64,000 nucleotides of DNA from Silicimonas sp963779765 (lineage in GTDB: Bacteria; Pseudomonadota; Alphaproteobacteria; Rhodobacterales; Rhodobacteraceae), in NCBI GenBank assembly GCA_963779765.1, contig CAVZZP010000001.1, forward strand, positions 806,001 through 870,000. Direction: 5' to 3'. Below, in pieces: positions 17,199 to 25,837 of the stretch (its first letter is position 1; each line of letters starts with the position of its first letter). Under the pieces are notes generated by a model. The model worked only from the letters and a program-made list of their open reading frames with translations, did not search any database and was not told the DNA's origin. The position numbers and the translations under genes were made by a program.

Positions 17199-18252
17199 AT
17201 GACGCGCGCCGCCGTCCTCGCGGTCCTGACACTCCTCGCAGGACCGGCCTTCGCGCAGGACTGGGCGACGGTCGATGTCTGCACGGTCGACGCGCCCGAG
17301 ATCGTCGACGAGGCATTCAGCCCGCCCGGGCGCGCTGCTCTCGAGGAGGCGGCTGAGGCCATCCCGAACGGGACAGGCCGCTATTGGCGGATCGAGGCGC
17401 CCTCCGGCGCGGTGTCGAACCTCTGGGGCACGTTCCACTCTTCGGACCGCCTGATCCTGGATCTGCCCCAACAGCTCGAGGACGCCATCGACGCCGCCCG
17501 TGTCGTCGCGGTCGAGGTCGATTTCATCCACCCCAGCCGCCAGTCCTATCGCGACGCCCAGTATTACCCCTCCCGCTTCCTCGAAGGCGGCGACCCGTTC
17601 GAAGCGACAGGCTCCCTCGGCACCATCGCGGGTGTGCCCGAAGAGATCGACGGCTGGATCCGAGAGCGCGGCATCGAACTCGGCTGGACCGAGGATATGG
17701 ACCTCGTCCTGTCCCCAGGCGGCATCGCTGAAATGCTCCTGTCCGATCCCTGCGAGGATTTCTCGACCGGCGTGCTTCCGATCCAGGACGACTACATCCA
17801 GCTTCAGGGCCGGATCGCCGGGGCCAGAATCCTTGGCCTCGAAGCGCAGAACTCCTTTCTCGACGACCTCGCGGAACGGCCCGAGATCGCTCAGGCGATC
17901 ACCGCCGTCTATGGCAGCTACCTGCGTCCCGTGACCTCGAACGACGAGCGCAAGACCGCCTTCGCGATCTACCTCGAAGGGCGTCTCGGCCTGATGACCG
18001 TGGCCGACAGCGCCTACATCAATGAGGTTCTGGGCGAGAGTGGCGACGCAGGCGCTCACACTCACGGACGACTACCTCCTGCGCGAACGCAACGAGCGGT
18101 TCCTCCAGACGCTTCTTCCCGAACTGGACGAGGGCGGCGTTGTCGTCGCCATCGGCGCGGGCCACCTTCCGGGCAAGGCGGGCATGATCGAACTTCTCCG
18201 TGGTGCAGGCTACACACTGACCCGCCAGCCGCTTCCCGGAGAAGCGGAGTGA
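17199..18252 (+). pseudogene. TraB/GumN-family periplasmic protein, frameshifted near the end
   Basis: The ATG at 17199 is one base after the ybaB stop. Residues 1-20 form a signal peptide (RAAVLAVLTLLAGPAFAQD). The body has the TraB/GumN landmarks NLWGTFHSSDRLILDLP, AVEVDF and a later YIQLQGRIAGARILGLE. The C-terminal part, LTLTDDYLLRERNERFLQTL followed by VVAIGAGHLPGKAGMIELL, is in the next frame. GxGHLPGxxGxxxLL is the conserved family end. One extra G near 18051 explains the shift; the restored length is about 350 residues. The family is metal-dependent and hydrolase-like, but the substrate is not known. The stop overlaps the recR start (GTGA). Confidence 0.82.
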
Positions 18253-18842
18253 ACGGCAAGACGGACCTCGAAACCCTGATCGAGATGATGGCCAAGCTGC
18301 CTGGCCTCGGTCCCCGTTCGGCCCGACGCGCCGTCCTGCATCTCATCAAGAAGCGCGCCCTCCTCCTGATGCCCCTGGCCGACCAGATGACACGCGTCGG
18401 CCAGACCGTCCGCGAATGTCTCAACTGCGGCAACATCGGCACCGCCAGCCTCTGCGCGATCTGCGAAAGCGAGAAGCGCGCCAATGGCGAGCTTTGCATC
18501 GTCGAGGATGTGGCCGACCTCTGGGCGATGGAGCGCGCCTCCGTGTTCAAGGGGCGCTACCACGTCCTCGGCGGCACGCTCTCGGCGCTCGACGCGGTCG
18601 GCCCCGAAGAGTTGCGCATCCCCAAGCTTCTCGACCGCATCTCCTCTGAAAATGTGTCCGAGGTCATCCTGGCCTTGAACGCCACCGTCGACGGCCAGAC
18701 GACCGCGCACTACATCGCCGATCAGCTTGAAGGCAGGGTGACGGTCACGTCGCTTGCGCAAGGCGTACCTGTCGGGGGCGAGCTCGACTACCTTGACGAC
18801 GGCACCATCGGCGCCGCGCTGAAGGCCCGCAAGGCGGTCTGA
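18249..18842 (+). CDS. recR: Recombination protein RecR
   Basis: 197 residues from a GTG that overlaps the previous stop. The helix-hairpin-helix LPGLGPRSARRAVLHLI, the four-cysteine zinc finger CLNCGNIGTASLCAIC, and the Toprim domain (CIVEDVADLWAMER, YHVLGGTLSALD, EVILALNATVDGQTTA) occur in the usual order. RecR works with RecO and RecF to load RecA at gaps. The open frame upstream of the GTG is a shadow of the TraB-like gene and not part of the protein. Confidence 0.96.
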   Translation: MNGKTDLETLIEMMAKLPGLGPRSARRAVLHLIKKRALLLMPLADQMTRVGQTVRECLNCGNIGTASLCAICESEKRANGELCIVEDVADLWAMERASVFKGRYHVLGGTLSALDAVGPEELRIPKLLDRISSENVSEVILALNATVDGQTTAHYIADQLEGRVTVTSLAQGVPVGGELDYLDDGTIGAALKARKAV

Positions 18843-18845
18843 GCC

Positions 18846-20210
18846 TCAGGCGGCCTCGACCTGCGCTTCCTGCTCCAGACGGTCCAGGAAGCATCGCGTC
18901 CACCACTCGACGTCCTCTTCACACACGTTGCGCCAAAGGCTCGCGTGCCGCCGCTTCCGCTCCTCCAGGGGCATCGTCAGGGCCCGTTCGATCCCCTCGG
19001 CCATGTTCGTGGCATCGTAGGGATTGACCACGATGGCCTCTTCGAGCTGTTCCATCGCGCCCGCGAAATGCGACAGGATCAGCACGCCCGGATCGTCGGG
19101 ATCCTGTGCGGCGACGTATTCCTTCGCCACCAGGTTCATTCCGTCCGCAAGCGGCGTCACCAACGCGGCGGCGGACCTCCGGTAGATCGCAGCGAGTGCG
19201 TCCCGATCGACGGGGCGACGGATGTACCGGATCGGCGTCCAGTCCAGTTCGGCATGAGCGCCGTTGATCGACCCGGAAATCATGTCCAACTGCTCCCGCA
19301 AGTCGGCATAGGCCTCGACGTCCGACCGCGACGGCGGTGCGATCTGAAGAAGGGTCGCGCGCATGGATCCGGGCAGACGGTGTTCAAGAAATGCGCCGAA
19401 ACCCTGAAACCGATGAACAAGACCCTTGGAGTAATCCAGCCGGTCGACGCCAAGGACGATCTTCGTGTTCGCCGCGACCGCCATCGTCGGCGCGGGCGCC
19501 GTGCGCGCCAGTTCGGCGAAGCCCTCGGCGTCGATACCGATAGGGAAGTGAGCCAGGGTAAAGGTTCGCCCGCCGCAGCGGATCATGCTGTCCCCCAGAA
19601 ATTCGACTTGCTCCGATACTCGCAACGCCTCGCGGCACGCAGCCACGTCGCGCTTCGTCTGAAGACCGACGAGGTCGCAGGCGGCCAACCAATGCGGCAC
19701 ATCGAGCGCCTCGGGCAGCGCGGGAAGGTTCTGCGCATTTGGGAACGGAATGTGGAGGAAGAAGCCGATGCGGTTCTTGACGCCAAGAGCCCGAAGCTCC
19801 TGTGCGAGGGGCAGGAAGTGATAGTCGTGGATCCACAAAAGATCGTCAGGCTCAAGCACACCTGCGACCATCTTCGCGACGCGTTTGTTGACTTCTTCGT
19901 AGCGGGGAAAGAACCCGTCCTGAAGGTCGATGAGGTCCGGCTTGTAGTGGAACAGGGGCCAGAGGACGGAATTCGAATACCCAAGGTAGAATTCCTCGTG
20001 ATCCTCGTGGCTCAGATCATAGGCCAGACGCCGGTATGGCGTGGATCCCACTTCGCGAAGGCTCGTGGACGGCACGTCATGCGTCTCGCCGCTGCTTCCG
20101 ATCCAGACCCCGCCCCGTTTGGACAGCGTGTCATGCAGGGCTACGACCAGCCCGCCCGACGGCGCACCGTCTCCGGGAATTCTGTTCGACACCACCACCA
20201 GCCGTCCCAT
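18846..20210 (-). CDS. otsA: Trehalose-6-phosphate synthase
   Basis: 454 residues. It makes trehalose 6-phosphate from UDP-glucose and glucose 6-phosphate. MGRLVVVSNRIPG, the DYSHEDHEEFYLGYSNSVLWPLFHY region, WIHDYHFLPLAQELR, GFFLHIPFPN, VDRLDYSKGLVHRF, and the C-terminal DGMNLVAKEYVAAQ with SHFAGA are all diagnostic glycosyltransferase-20 motifs. It lies 4 bp downstream of otsB in the same operon. Trehalose is a compatible solute, so the operon fits osmotic or desiccation stress. The enzyme is cytoplasmic. Confidence 0.96.
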   Translation of the reverse strand: MGRLVVVSNRIPGDGAPSGGLVVALHDTLSKRGGVWIGSSGETHDVPSTSLREVGSTPYRRLAYDLSHEDHEEFYLGYSNSVLWPLFHYKPDLIDLQDGFFPRYEEVNKRVAKMVAGVLEPDDLLWIHDYHFLPLAQELRALGVKNRIGFFLHIPFPNAQNLPALPEALDVPHWLAACDLVGLQTKRDVAACREALRVSEQVEFLGDSMIRCGGRTFTLAHFPIGIDAEGFAELARTAPAPTMAVAANTKIVLGVDRLDYSKGLVHRFQGFGAFLEHRLPGSMRATLLQIAPPSRSDVEAYADLREQLDMISGSINGAHAELDWTPIRYIRRPVDRDALAAIYRRSAAALVTPLADGMNLVAKEYVAAQDPDDPGVLILSHFAGAMEQLEEAIVVNPYDATNMAEGIERALTMPLEERKRRHASLWRNVCEEDVEWWTRCFLDRLEQEAQVEAA

Positions 20211-20214
20211 TCCG

Positions 20215-20994
20215 TCACTCCTTTTGTGTTATCCTTTGAAGAAACCGCGTTACATCCTGCGGCGATCCCGCTCTGAATTCTGCTGCCGTCTCGCCGGTCC
20301 CGACCTTGACCGAAAGACCGCCCCGCGCCCTGACCCATGCCAGGGCGGGCTCGTCCGTCGTGTCGTCGCCGAAATAAACCGGCATCCGCCCCGCATAGGG
20401 CGCCGCGCGCATCAGACGCTCCACCGCCTTGTCCTTCCCGACATCCGGCGGCCGAAACTCAAGCGCCATTTTGGCCGGGTGAAGCTCGAACGCCCCGTGG
20501 CGTTGCTCCAACTCTGCGGCATAGGTTTTCACCTCCTGCCCCACGGCCTCGGACGCGCGCCGGTAATGCAGGACTGCGCCGGTGGGCTTCGGCTCGGCCT
20601 GGACGCCCGGCCTCTCCTCGGCAAAGGAAGCGCAATCGTCGAAAAGCCGTTTAACCTCGTCGGACCCCGAAAGCCTGTGCTCGGACGCGACACCGCCGAT
20701 CCGGGTTTCTCCACCGTGGCAGCCCACGATGTCGCCACCGAAGCTCGGCAGGAACGACAGGATGACCTCGACGCTGCGACCGCTGACGACGCACACCGCA
20801 CCGCTCGTCACGTCGACCAGGGTCGAAAGCAGACCCGGCAGGGCATCGGGAACGATTACAGCCTCGGGACGATCCGCGATCTCGACAAGTGTGCCATCGA
20901 AATCGAGGAAGATAGCGCACACCCCGGGATCGGCGGAGGGAAACGTCGATCCCGAGGTGTCGCTGTCGTTTGTCGTATCGAAAAGTTCAGTCAT
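20215..20994 (-). CDS. otsB: Trehalose-phosphatase
   Basis: 259 residues, HAD superfamily. IFLDFDGTLVEIA is motif I with the nucleophile and general-acid aspartates; VVSGRSVEVI is motif II; GKDKAVERLM is motif III; and VYFGDDTTDEPAL is motif IV. It removes phosphate from trehalose 6-phosphate. It is the first gene of the pair, with otsA 4 bp downstream, so the order is otsB-otsA. The upstream region (20995-21104) holds only the terminator of the next gene and a likely promoter. Confidence 0.95.
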   Translation of the reverse strand: MTELFDTTNDSDTSGSTFPSADPGVCAIFLDFDGTLVEIADRPEAVIVPDALPGLLSTLVDVTSGAVCVVSGRSVEVILSFLPSFGGDIVGCHGGETRIGGVASEHRLSGSDEVKRLFDDCASFAEERPGVQAEPKPTGAVLHYRRASEAVGQEVKTYAAELEQRHGAFELHPAKMALEFRPPDVGKDKAVERLMRAAPYAGRMPVYFGDDTTDEPALAWVRARGGLSVKVGTGETAAEFRAGSPQDVTRFLQRITQKE

Positions 20995-21097
20995 GTCGTA
21001 ACGCGAGCCGATCCTGTCAGAGCCGTGGGTCGGAAAATGCGGCGCTTCGGCTGGTGTTCATGTCATCAACGGACGCGCGCGAAAGTTGTTCCGCAAA

Positions 21098-21131
21098 AAA
21101 CGAAGGGGCGCGTCCGACTGACGCGCCCCAC
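21098..21131 (-). terminator. Rho-independent terminator of the trcR gene
   Basis: A perfect 10-bp stem, GGGGCGCGTC (21105-21114) with GACGCGCCCC (21120-21129), and a five-base loop. On the minus strand it is followed by TTCGTTTTTTGCGG, giving six T. It lies about 30-45 bp after the end of the 21157-21915 gene. Confidence 0.88.
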
Positions 21132-21156
21132 ATTGAAATTCCACGGATCGCCTGAG

Positions 21157-21915
21157 CTACAGACGAGGTCTCAGTCCTCGTCGTCGTCGTCCAGAGGCGT
21201 CCGGCAGGTTGAAGAACGTATCCTTGTCCGGAACGCGCCGGTCCACGTCGTCATCGTCGTGCTGGGTCAGTTTGAAAGTTTCCAGACCCGAAATCGCAGT
21301 CGGAATGCGCGGCTCGGTATCGCCGCCGAGCGACTGCTCGGTGGACACCAGCTTGCGGCGCTCCTCGTCCGTCATCACCTCGCCGTCCTTCACCCGCTTC
21401 GACGCCGCCTTCTGCACGACCGCATCCAGTTCGGACTGCTTGCAGAGGCCGAGGGCGACAGGGTCGATCGGCTGGATATTTCCGATGTTCCAGTGCGTGC
21501 GCTCGCGGATCGACTGGATCGTGGGCTTCGTCGTGCCGACAAGCTTCGAGATTTGGCCGTCGGTCAGCTCGGGGTGGAACTTGACCAGCCAGAGGATCGA
21601 GGCCGGACGGTCCTGCCGCTTGGACAGAGGCGTATAGCGCGGCCCGCGACGCTTCTCCTCGCCAACGGCGGCCGGATTGAACTTCAGCTTCAGGTGACGT
21701 GTCGGGTCTTTTTCGGCCGTGTCGATCTCGTCCTGAGTGAGCTGGTTGTTGGTGATGGGATCGAAGCCCTTCACGCCGGCTGCGACGTCGCCGTCGGCAA
21801 TGCCCTGAACCTCGAGCTCGTGCAGTCCGCAGAATTCGGCGATCTGCTTGAAGCTCAGCGTGGTGTTGTCGACCAGCCAGACGGCAGTGGCCTTTGCCAT
21901 GATCGGTTTGTTCAT
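21157..21915 (-). CDS. trcR: Cell-cycle transcriptional regulator TrcR (DUF1013)
   Basis: 252 residues as read, from the ATG at 21915 preceded by CAGGAGACG. It has the DUF1013 order: MAKATAVWLVDNTTLSFKQI with a helix-turn-helix-like FCGLHELEVQGIADG, FDPITNNQLTQDEI, a middle basic block RRGPRYTPLSKRQDRP, then ASILWLVKFHPELTDGQISK and LVGTTKPTIQSIRERTHWN. The family is named for a role in cell-cycle transcription in alphaproteobacteria. The end reads DASGRRRRGLRPRL, but the adjacent frame gives PLDDDDED and a stop at 21171. The acidic end is probably the true one, with one base missing near 21190. Confidence 0.88.
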   Translation of the reverse strand: MNKPIMAKATAVWLVDNTTLSFKQIAEFCGLHELEVQGIADGDVAAGVKGFDPITNNQLTQDEIDTAEKDPTRHLKLKFNPAAVGEEKRRGPRYTPLSKRQDRPASILWLVKFHPELTDGQISKLVGTTKPTIQSIRERTHWNIGNIQPIDPVALGLCKQSELDAVVQKAASKRVKDGEVMTDEERRKLVSTEQSLGGDTEPRIPTAISGLETFKLTQHDDDDVDRRVPDKDTFFNLPDASGRRRRGLRPRL

Positions 21916-22037
21916 CGCGTCGTCTCCTGACAAATCTCTCCCGGCGCCTGAAACAGGCTGGGCCGGTAGACCCACTCCTCGAATTTCGGGGAATTGGCGG
22001 CTATATAGTCGCGCAAGGCTTCGGAGGGAAGAGGGAA

Positions 22038-22667
22038 ATGCGGTCACTTCTGGCGCTGCTTCTTGCAGCGGGCACAGCGCAGGCTGACGGAGAAGCGGCG
22101 GGAGACTTCGACTATTACGTGATGTCGCTGTCTTGGTCGCCGACGTGGTGCGCGCTGGAAGGTGACGCGCGGAACGCCTCGCAATGCGATCCGAAGAAGG
22201 ACTCGGGCTGGATCCTGCACGGTCTCTGGCCGCAGTACGAAGACGGCTGGCCCAGCTACTGCCGCACCGATGCACGCAACCCGACCCGCGTCGATACGGC
22301 GGCCGAAGAAGACCTCTTCGGATCGTCGGGCAACGCCTGGCACCAGTGGAACAAGCATGGGCGATGTTCGGGATTGTCCGCAGACGCCTTCTACGGCCTC
22401 GCGCGGGACGCCTATGACCTGATCGAGAGACCCGCGATCTTCGTGCGCCTCGACCGCTCCGTCCGCTTGCCAGCCTCGGTCGTCGAGGATGCCTTCGTCG
22501 AGGCGAACCCGAACCTCGATCCCGACGCGATCACGATCACCTGCACGTCAGGCCGCATTCAGGAGGCACGCATCTGCCTGACGAAGGACCTGCAACCCCG
22601 CGTTTGCGGCAACGACGTGATCCGCGACTGCACGATGCAGGACGCGCTTCTCGACCCGATCCGCTAG
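22038..22667 (+). CDS. Secreted ribonuclease T2
   Basis: 209 residues with a short signal peptide (MRSLLALLLAAGTAQADG). The two catalytic blocks are intact: CAS1 WILHGLWPQY and CAS2 HQWNKHGRC. FDYYVMSLSWSPTWC and SYC are also family-typical, and several cysteines fit disulphides. It cuts RNA endonucleolytically through 2',3'-cyclic ends, which are the substrates of the CpdB enzyme encoded at 10.0 kb, so the two could act in series in the periplasm. GAGGGAAGAGGG lies before the ATG. The end overlaps the convergent oxidoreductase gene by four bases. Confidence 0.94.
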   Translation: MRSLLALLLAAGTAQADGEAAGDFDYYVMSLSWSPTWCALEGDARNASQCDPKKDSGWILHGLWPQYEDGWPSYCRTDARNPTRVDTAAEEDLFGSSGNAWHQWNKHGRCSGLSADAFYGLARDAYDLIERPAIFVRLDRSVRLPASVVEDAFVEANPNLDPDAITITCTSGRIQEARICLTKDLQPRVCGNDVIRDCTMQDALLDPIR

Positions 22668-23638
22668 CCGCCGGCAACCCTCAGAACGATCTTGCCGACG
22701 TGATCGGCTTCCAGAGCGCGGTGCGCCTCTGCGGCATCCTCGAGCGCGAAGGCGCGATCCATGACCGGCCCGATAGCGCCCGAATCCAGAAGCGGCCAGA
22801 CCTCGCGCCTCAGCGCCTCGGCGATACGCGCTTTCGCAGCGACGGACTGCGGCCTGAGCGTCGAACCGGTGATCGAGAGACGGCGCACCATCACATCCTG
22901 AAAATTGACCTCGGCCTTCGGGCCGCCGAGGAAGGCGATGAAGACAAGCCGACCGTCAGGCTTCAGTGCAGCGATGTCCCGCGGGATATAGCTGCCGCCC
23001 ACCATGTCGAGGATCAGGTCCGCGCCGCCTTCCGCCTTCAGCACCTCGACGAAGTCCTCTGTCCGGTAGTTTATCGCGCGCTCGGCGCCGAGATCGGTGC
23101 AGGTCCCGCACTTCTCATCCGTGCCCGCAGTGGCGAAGACGCGCGCCCCAAAGCGCCGCGCAAGCTGTATTGCGGTTGTCCCGATGCCCGACGTTCCGCC
23201 GTGGACAAGAAAGGTCTCACCCGCCTTCAGGCCGCCGCGCTCGAACACATTCGTCCAGACGGTGAAGTACGTCTCGGGCAGGCACGCCGCCTGATCCAGT
23301 CCCATTCCCCTTGGGATCGGCAGGCAATGCGCGGCGGGGGTGACGGCGTATTCGGCGTATCCTCCACCCGGCAGAAGAGCGCAGACCTCGTCTCCCTTGC
23401 GCCATTCGGTCACGCCAGGTCCGACCGCGTCAATCGTCCCCGACGCCTCCAGCCCCGGCAGGTCGGATGCTCCGGGCGGCGGGGCATAGTTTCCGGCGCG
23501 ATGAAGCGCATCGGGACGGTTCACCCCGGCCCATGCGATACGCAGGCGCACCTCGCCCACGTCCGGCTCGGGCATCGGCCGTTCGCAGGGAACCAGGACG
23601 TCCGGTCCGCCGGGACGGACGATTTCAATCGCGCGCAT
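22664..23638 (-). CDS. NAD(P)H-quinone oxidoreductase, zinc-independent MDR (PIG3-like)
   Basis: 324 residues of the medium-chain dehydrogenase/reductase superfamily. VRLRIAWAGVNRPDALHRAGNY is the GroES-like start, and the nucleotide site is LVHGGTSGIGTTAIQLAR followed by a TAGTDEKC turn. There are no structural zinc cysteines. The PPPGASDLPGLEASG segment is close to the PIG3/TP53I3-like quinone oxidoreductases. Its ATG overlaps the stop of the COQ9 gene (TGATG), which links it to quinone metabolism. The physiological substrate is not certain. Confidence 0.88.
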   Translation of the reverse strand: MRAIEIVRPGGPDVLVPCERPMPEPDVGEVRLRIAWAGVNRPDALHRAGNYAPPPGASDLPGLEASGTIDAVGPGVTEWRKGDEVCALLPGGGYAEYAVTPAAHCLPIPRGMGLDQAACLPETYFTVWTNVFERGGLKAGETFLVHGGTSGIGTTAIQLARRFGARVFATAGTDEKCGTCTDLGAERAINYRTEDFVEVLKAEGGADLILDMVGGSYIPRDIAALKPDGRLVFIAFLGGPKAEVNFQDVMVRRLSITGSTLRPQSVAAKARIAEALRREVWPLLDSGAIGPVMDRAFALEDAAEAHRALEADHVGKIVLRVAGG

Positions 23639-24339
23639 CAGGCGTCCGGCGACCAGCGACCCGGCAGATCCGAACGGTCGGCGCCGGAGGGTGCCTTGAC
23701 CCGCCGCATGAGCGCCGCCTGGATATCCATGAGAGGCTTCGTCAGCGGGTTCTTCCTCAGTCGGCTTTTCATTTCTTCGACCGACATCACGTTGTCGATG
23801 CGGCGGTCGATGAACTCCTTCGTGCGCTCGTGGCCAAGGCTGTCATCGCCGAGCCAGTACAGGACCACCGAGCCCCAGACCGCCGACAAGGTGGCGCGCT
23901 TGGAATACCAGTTTCCGTCGCGCGACGTGTCGCCGAGCGCAGTCCAGATCGCGTCGGACGTCTCCCAGATCAGTTTCGCGCCTTCTGCTGCGTGCGTCGG
24001 CAGCGAGAACAACGCGGACGACTTCCTAACCACTTCGCGGTCCGGCAAGGCCTCGATCCGGTGGCGCAGGGCGGCGGATACGCGGTCGCGATAGCGCATG
24101 TCGACACCGCCGACCGACGCCATCTGTTCGACCATGGCGCGGTCGCCCCTCCGATGCAGGGCAACGGCAAGGTCTATTGCCCCGCGCGGCGCCAGCGCCT
24201 TTGCCTCGGCCTCGGTCATTCCGGCCTCGCTTGCGGCGGCGCGGAAGGTCGCGGGCGACCATCCGTCGAACGGGACGTGGCCGATCGCGGCATCGAGAAG
24301 CGCGTCGAGACGGTGATCCGTCGGAAGGGTGGCTGACAT
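23638..24339 (-). CDS. coq9: Ubiquinone biosynthesis protein COQ9
   Basis: 233 residues from the ATG at 24339 (MSATLPTDHRLDALLDAAI). The N-terminal FDGWSPATFRAAASEAGM is TetR-like. The core HAAEGAKLIWETSDAIWTAL, then NWYSKRATLSAVWGSVVLYWL, is the lipid-binding surface typical of COQ9. The protein helps the COQ7 hydroxylase reach its quinone substrate. The frame extends upstream to 24417, but that part crosses the rpsU promoter region. It is co-transcribed with the quinone oxidoreductase. Confidence 0.93.
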   Translation of the reverse strand: MSATLPTDHRLDALLDAAIGHVPFDGWSPATFRAAASEAGMTEAEAKALAPRGAIDLAVALHRRGDRAMVEQMASVGGVDMRYRDRVSAALRHRIEALPDREVVRKSSALFSLPTHAAEGAKLIWETSDAIWTALGDTSRDGNWYSKRATLSAVWGSVVLYWLGDDSLGHERTKEFIDRRIDNVMSVEEMKSRLRKNPLTKPLMDIQAALMRRVKAPSGADRSDLPGRWSPDA

Positions 24340-24363
24340 GGAAACCTCCGGGAATGCGTGCAG

Positions 24364-24391
24364 TTTACAAGCTAGCGCGCCCCTGCTATAG
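24364..24391 (+). promoter_or_regulatory. Candidate housekeeping promoter for rpsU
   Basis: TTTACA at 24364-24369 and GCTATA at 24385-24390 are separated by 15 bp, about 56 bp before the rpsU ATG. The block is AT-rich compared with its surroundings. The spacing is slightly short for sigma-70, so this is a suggestion only. Confidence 0.4.
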
Positions 24392-24446
24392 GGCCACTTC
24401 CTGCAAATTCTGTGCAACTCTAACTTAGAAAGGTGGTGACAACCAC

Positions 24447-24653
24447 ATGCAGGTCAGTGTTCGCGACAACAACGTCGATCAGGCGCTTCGTGCCCTGAAG
24501 AAAAAGCTGCAGCGTGAGGGCGTCTTCCGTGAAATGAAGCTTCGGCAACATTTCGAGAAGCCCTCCGAGAAGAAAGCGCGCGAGAAGGCCGAGGCCATCC
24601 GCCGCGCCCGCAAGCTTGCGCGCAAGAAGGCGCAACGCGAGGGGCTTCTCTAG
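24447..24653 (+). CDS. rpsU: 30S ribosomal protein S21
   Basis: 68 residues. MQVSVRDNNVDQALRALKKK, then LQREGVFREMKLRQHFEKPS and a very basic helical end with RKLARKKAQREGLL, is S21 throughout. AAAGGTGGTGA forms the ribosome site. The protein sits on the small subunit near the anti-Shine-Dalgarno region. It is a single-gene unit with its own promoter and terminator. Confidence 0.97.
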   Translation: MQVSVRDNNVDQALRALKKKLQREGVFREMKLRQHFEKPSEKKAREKAEAIRRARKLARKKAQREGLL

Positions 24654-24704
24654 GCTTCGCAACACGCAGGCGGCCAGGTCTTGTGACCAGCTCGCCAAAC
24701 GACG

Positions 24705-24737
24705 ACCCCCGTGGCCCTGCCCGGGGGTTTGTTGTTT
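24705..24737 (+). terminator. Rho-independent terminator of rpsU
   Basis: ACCCCCG (24705-24711) pairs with CGGGGGT (24722-24728) around a GC-rich loop, followed by TTGTTGTTT. It lies about 50 bp after the rpsU stop. Confidence 0.82.
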
Positions 24738-24825
24738 CCAGCGTGGCCTTCGACTGCGATCTCCTCACGCCCTTGCCTGACCGCTCCGGCCGACGTAAGT
24801 CACGCCCGTCACAGCGGAGGCACGC

Positions 24826-25242
24826 ATGAAGTCCACGATCACCTGGCTCGGCAACAAGACCTTCACCGGCCAGACCGAAAGCGGTCATTCAATCGTGATC
24901 GGCACGGCCGACGGTGACGCGCCGAAGCCCGGACCTTCCGCGATGGAACTGGTTCTCATGGGTGCGGGAAGTTGCTCGGCTTGGGACGTGGTCGAGATCC
25001 TGAAGAAGGGCCGCCAGCGGATCGAGGATGTGATCGTTGAACTCGACGCCGACCGCGCGCCCGAACCTCCCAAGGTTTTCACGCGGATCCATCTGCACTT
25101 CGTCGTCAAGGGTCGGGGCTTGTCCGAAGACCGCGTGAAACGCGCCATCGACCTGTCAGTCGAGAAGTACTGCTCCGCCACGACGATGCTTGAGAAGACG
25201 GCGACCGTCACGCACGACTTCGAGGTGGTCGAGACCGCCTGA
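24826..25242 (+). CDS. OsmC-family protein
   Basis: 138 residues. STITWLGNKTFTGQTESGHS starts the fold. PSAMELVLMGAGSCSAWDVVEIL carries the first active cysteine, and VEKYCSATTMLEKTATVTH carries the second in the usual EKYCS context. Such proteins reduce organic hydroperoxides with a paired cysteine mechanism. GGAGGCACGC lies before the ATG. The gene converges on the Lrp-type regulator with only three bases between stops. Confidence 0.92.
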   Translation: MKSTITWLGNKTFTGQTESGHSIVIGTADGDAPKPGPSAMELVLMGAGSCSAWDVVEILKKGRQRIEDVIVELDADRAPEPPKVFTRIHLHFVVKGRGLSEDRVKRAIDLSVEKYCSATTMLEKTATVTHDFEVVETA

Positions 25243-25245
25243 CCC

Positions 25246-25710
25246 CTAGACCGGCAGCGCCGTCGTGTGCCGCACGGTGCGCAGCGAAAACGACGAATGC
25301 ATCTGCGCCACGCCCGGCAACCGCGCGAGCTTCTTGCGGTGGATGCGGGCGAAGTCCTCGGTATCGGCCGCAACGACCTTCAGAAGATAGTCCGCCGTCC
25401 CCGCCATCAGGTGACATTCAAGGACGTCGGGGATCAGCCGCACCTCTCGCTCGAAGGCGTCCAGAACCTCGTCCGTCTGGCCGGACAGCGTGATCTCGAC
25501 AAAGACTACCGTCGAGCGTTCGAGCCGTTTGGGATCGAGCAATGCCACATAGCCCAGAATGACCCCCGCTTCTTCAAGGCGCTGGACCCGCCTGTGGCAC
25601 GCCGATGCGGACAGGTTCACAGTCTCGGATAGCTCCGCATTGCTGATGCGGCCGCGCTTTTGCAGCGTTGCCAGGATGCGGGCATCCGTCGCGTCCAGTT
25701 CAACCATCAC
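25246..25710 (-). CDS. Lrp/AsnC-family regulator, likely of ald
   Basis: 154 residues. LDATDARILATLQKRGRISN, then LSETVNLSASACHRRVQRLE, is the Lrp helix-turn-helix. The RAM sensor domain follows, with VVFVEITLSGQTDEVLDAF, VLECHLMAGTADYLLKVVA and FARIHRKKLARLPGV. It is divergent from alanine dehydrogenase across 127 bp. This is the classic arrangement in which an Lrp-type protein senses alanine or leucine and switches on ald. Confidence 0.93.
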   Translation of the reverse strand: MMVELDATDARILATLQKRGRISNAELSETVNLSASACHRRVQRLEEAGVILGYVALLDPKRLERSTVVFVEITLSGQTDEVLDAFEREVRLIPDVLECHLMAGTADYLLKVVAADTEDFARIHRKKLARLPGVAQMHSSFSLRTVRHTTALPV

Positions 25711-25837
25711 GCAAGAATCTCCTGCATAGTATTCATCATATCGAAGGTTTTATCGTGATACCGCCTCAGGCAGCTTCAGAAAAGCCACAGCTTGCATCCG
25801 CTTTCGCCGACACTCCGAGCAACACAAGGAGTTCGAA
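25711..25837. promoter_or_regulatory. Divergent control region of the Lrp-type regulator and ald
   Basis: A 127-bp gap with an AT-rich core around 25725-25760 (ATAGTATTCATCATATCGAAGG, then TTTTATCGTGAT), unusual in this GC-rich sequence. AT-rich, imperfectly palindromic tracts are typical Lrp targets. I see no exact operator, so this marks the region only. AAGGAG lies just before the ald ATG. Confidence 0.45.

Noticed and set aside
17199..18842. 547-codon TraB-RecR fusion
   Set aside because: Produced by the frameshift near 18051; recR has its own GTG at 18249 overlapping the restored TraB stop.
20041..21930. 629-codon plus-strand frame across otsA, otsB and trcR
   Set aside because: Opposite three well-supported genes; composition typical of antisense frames.
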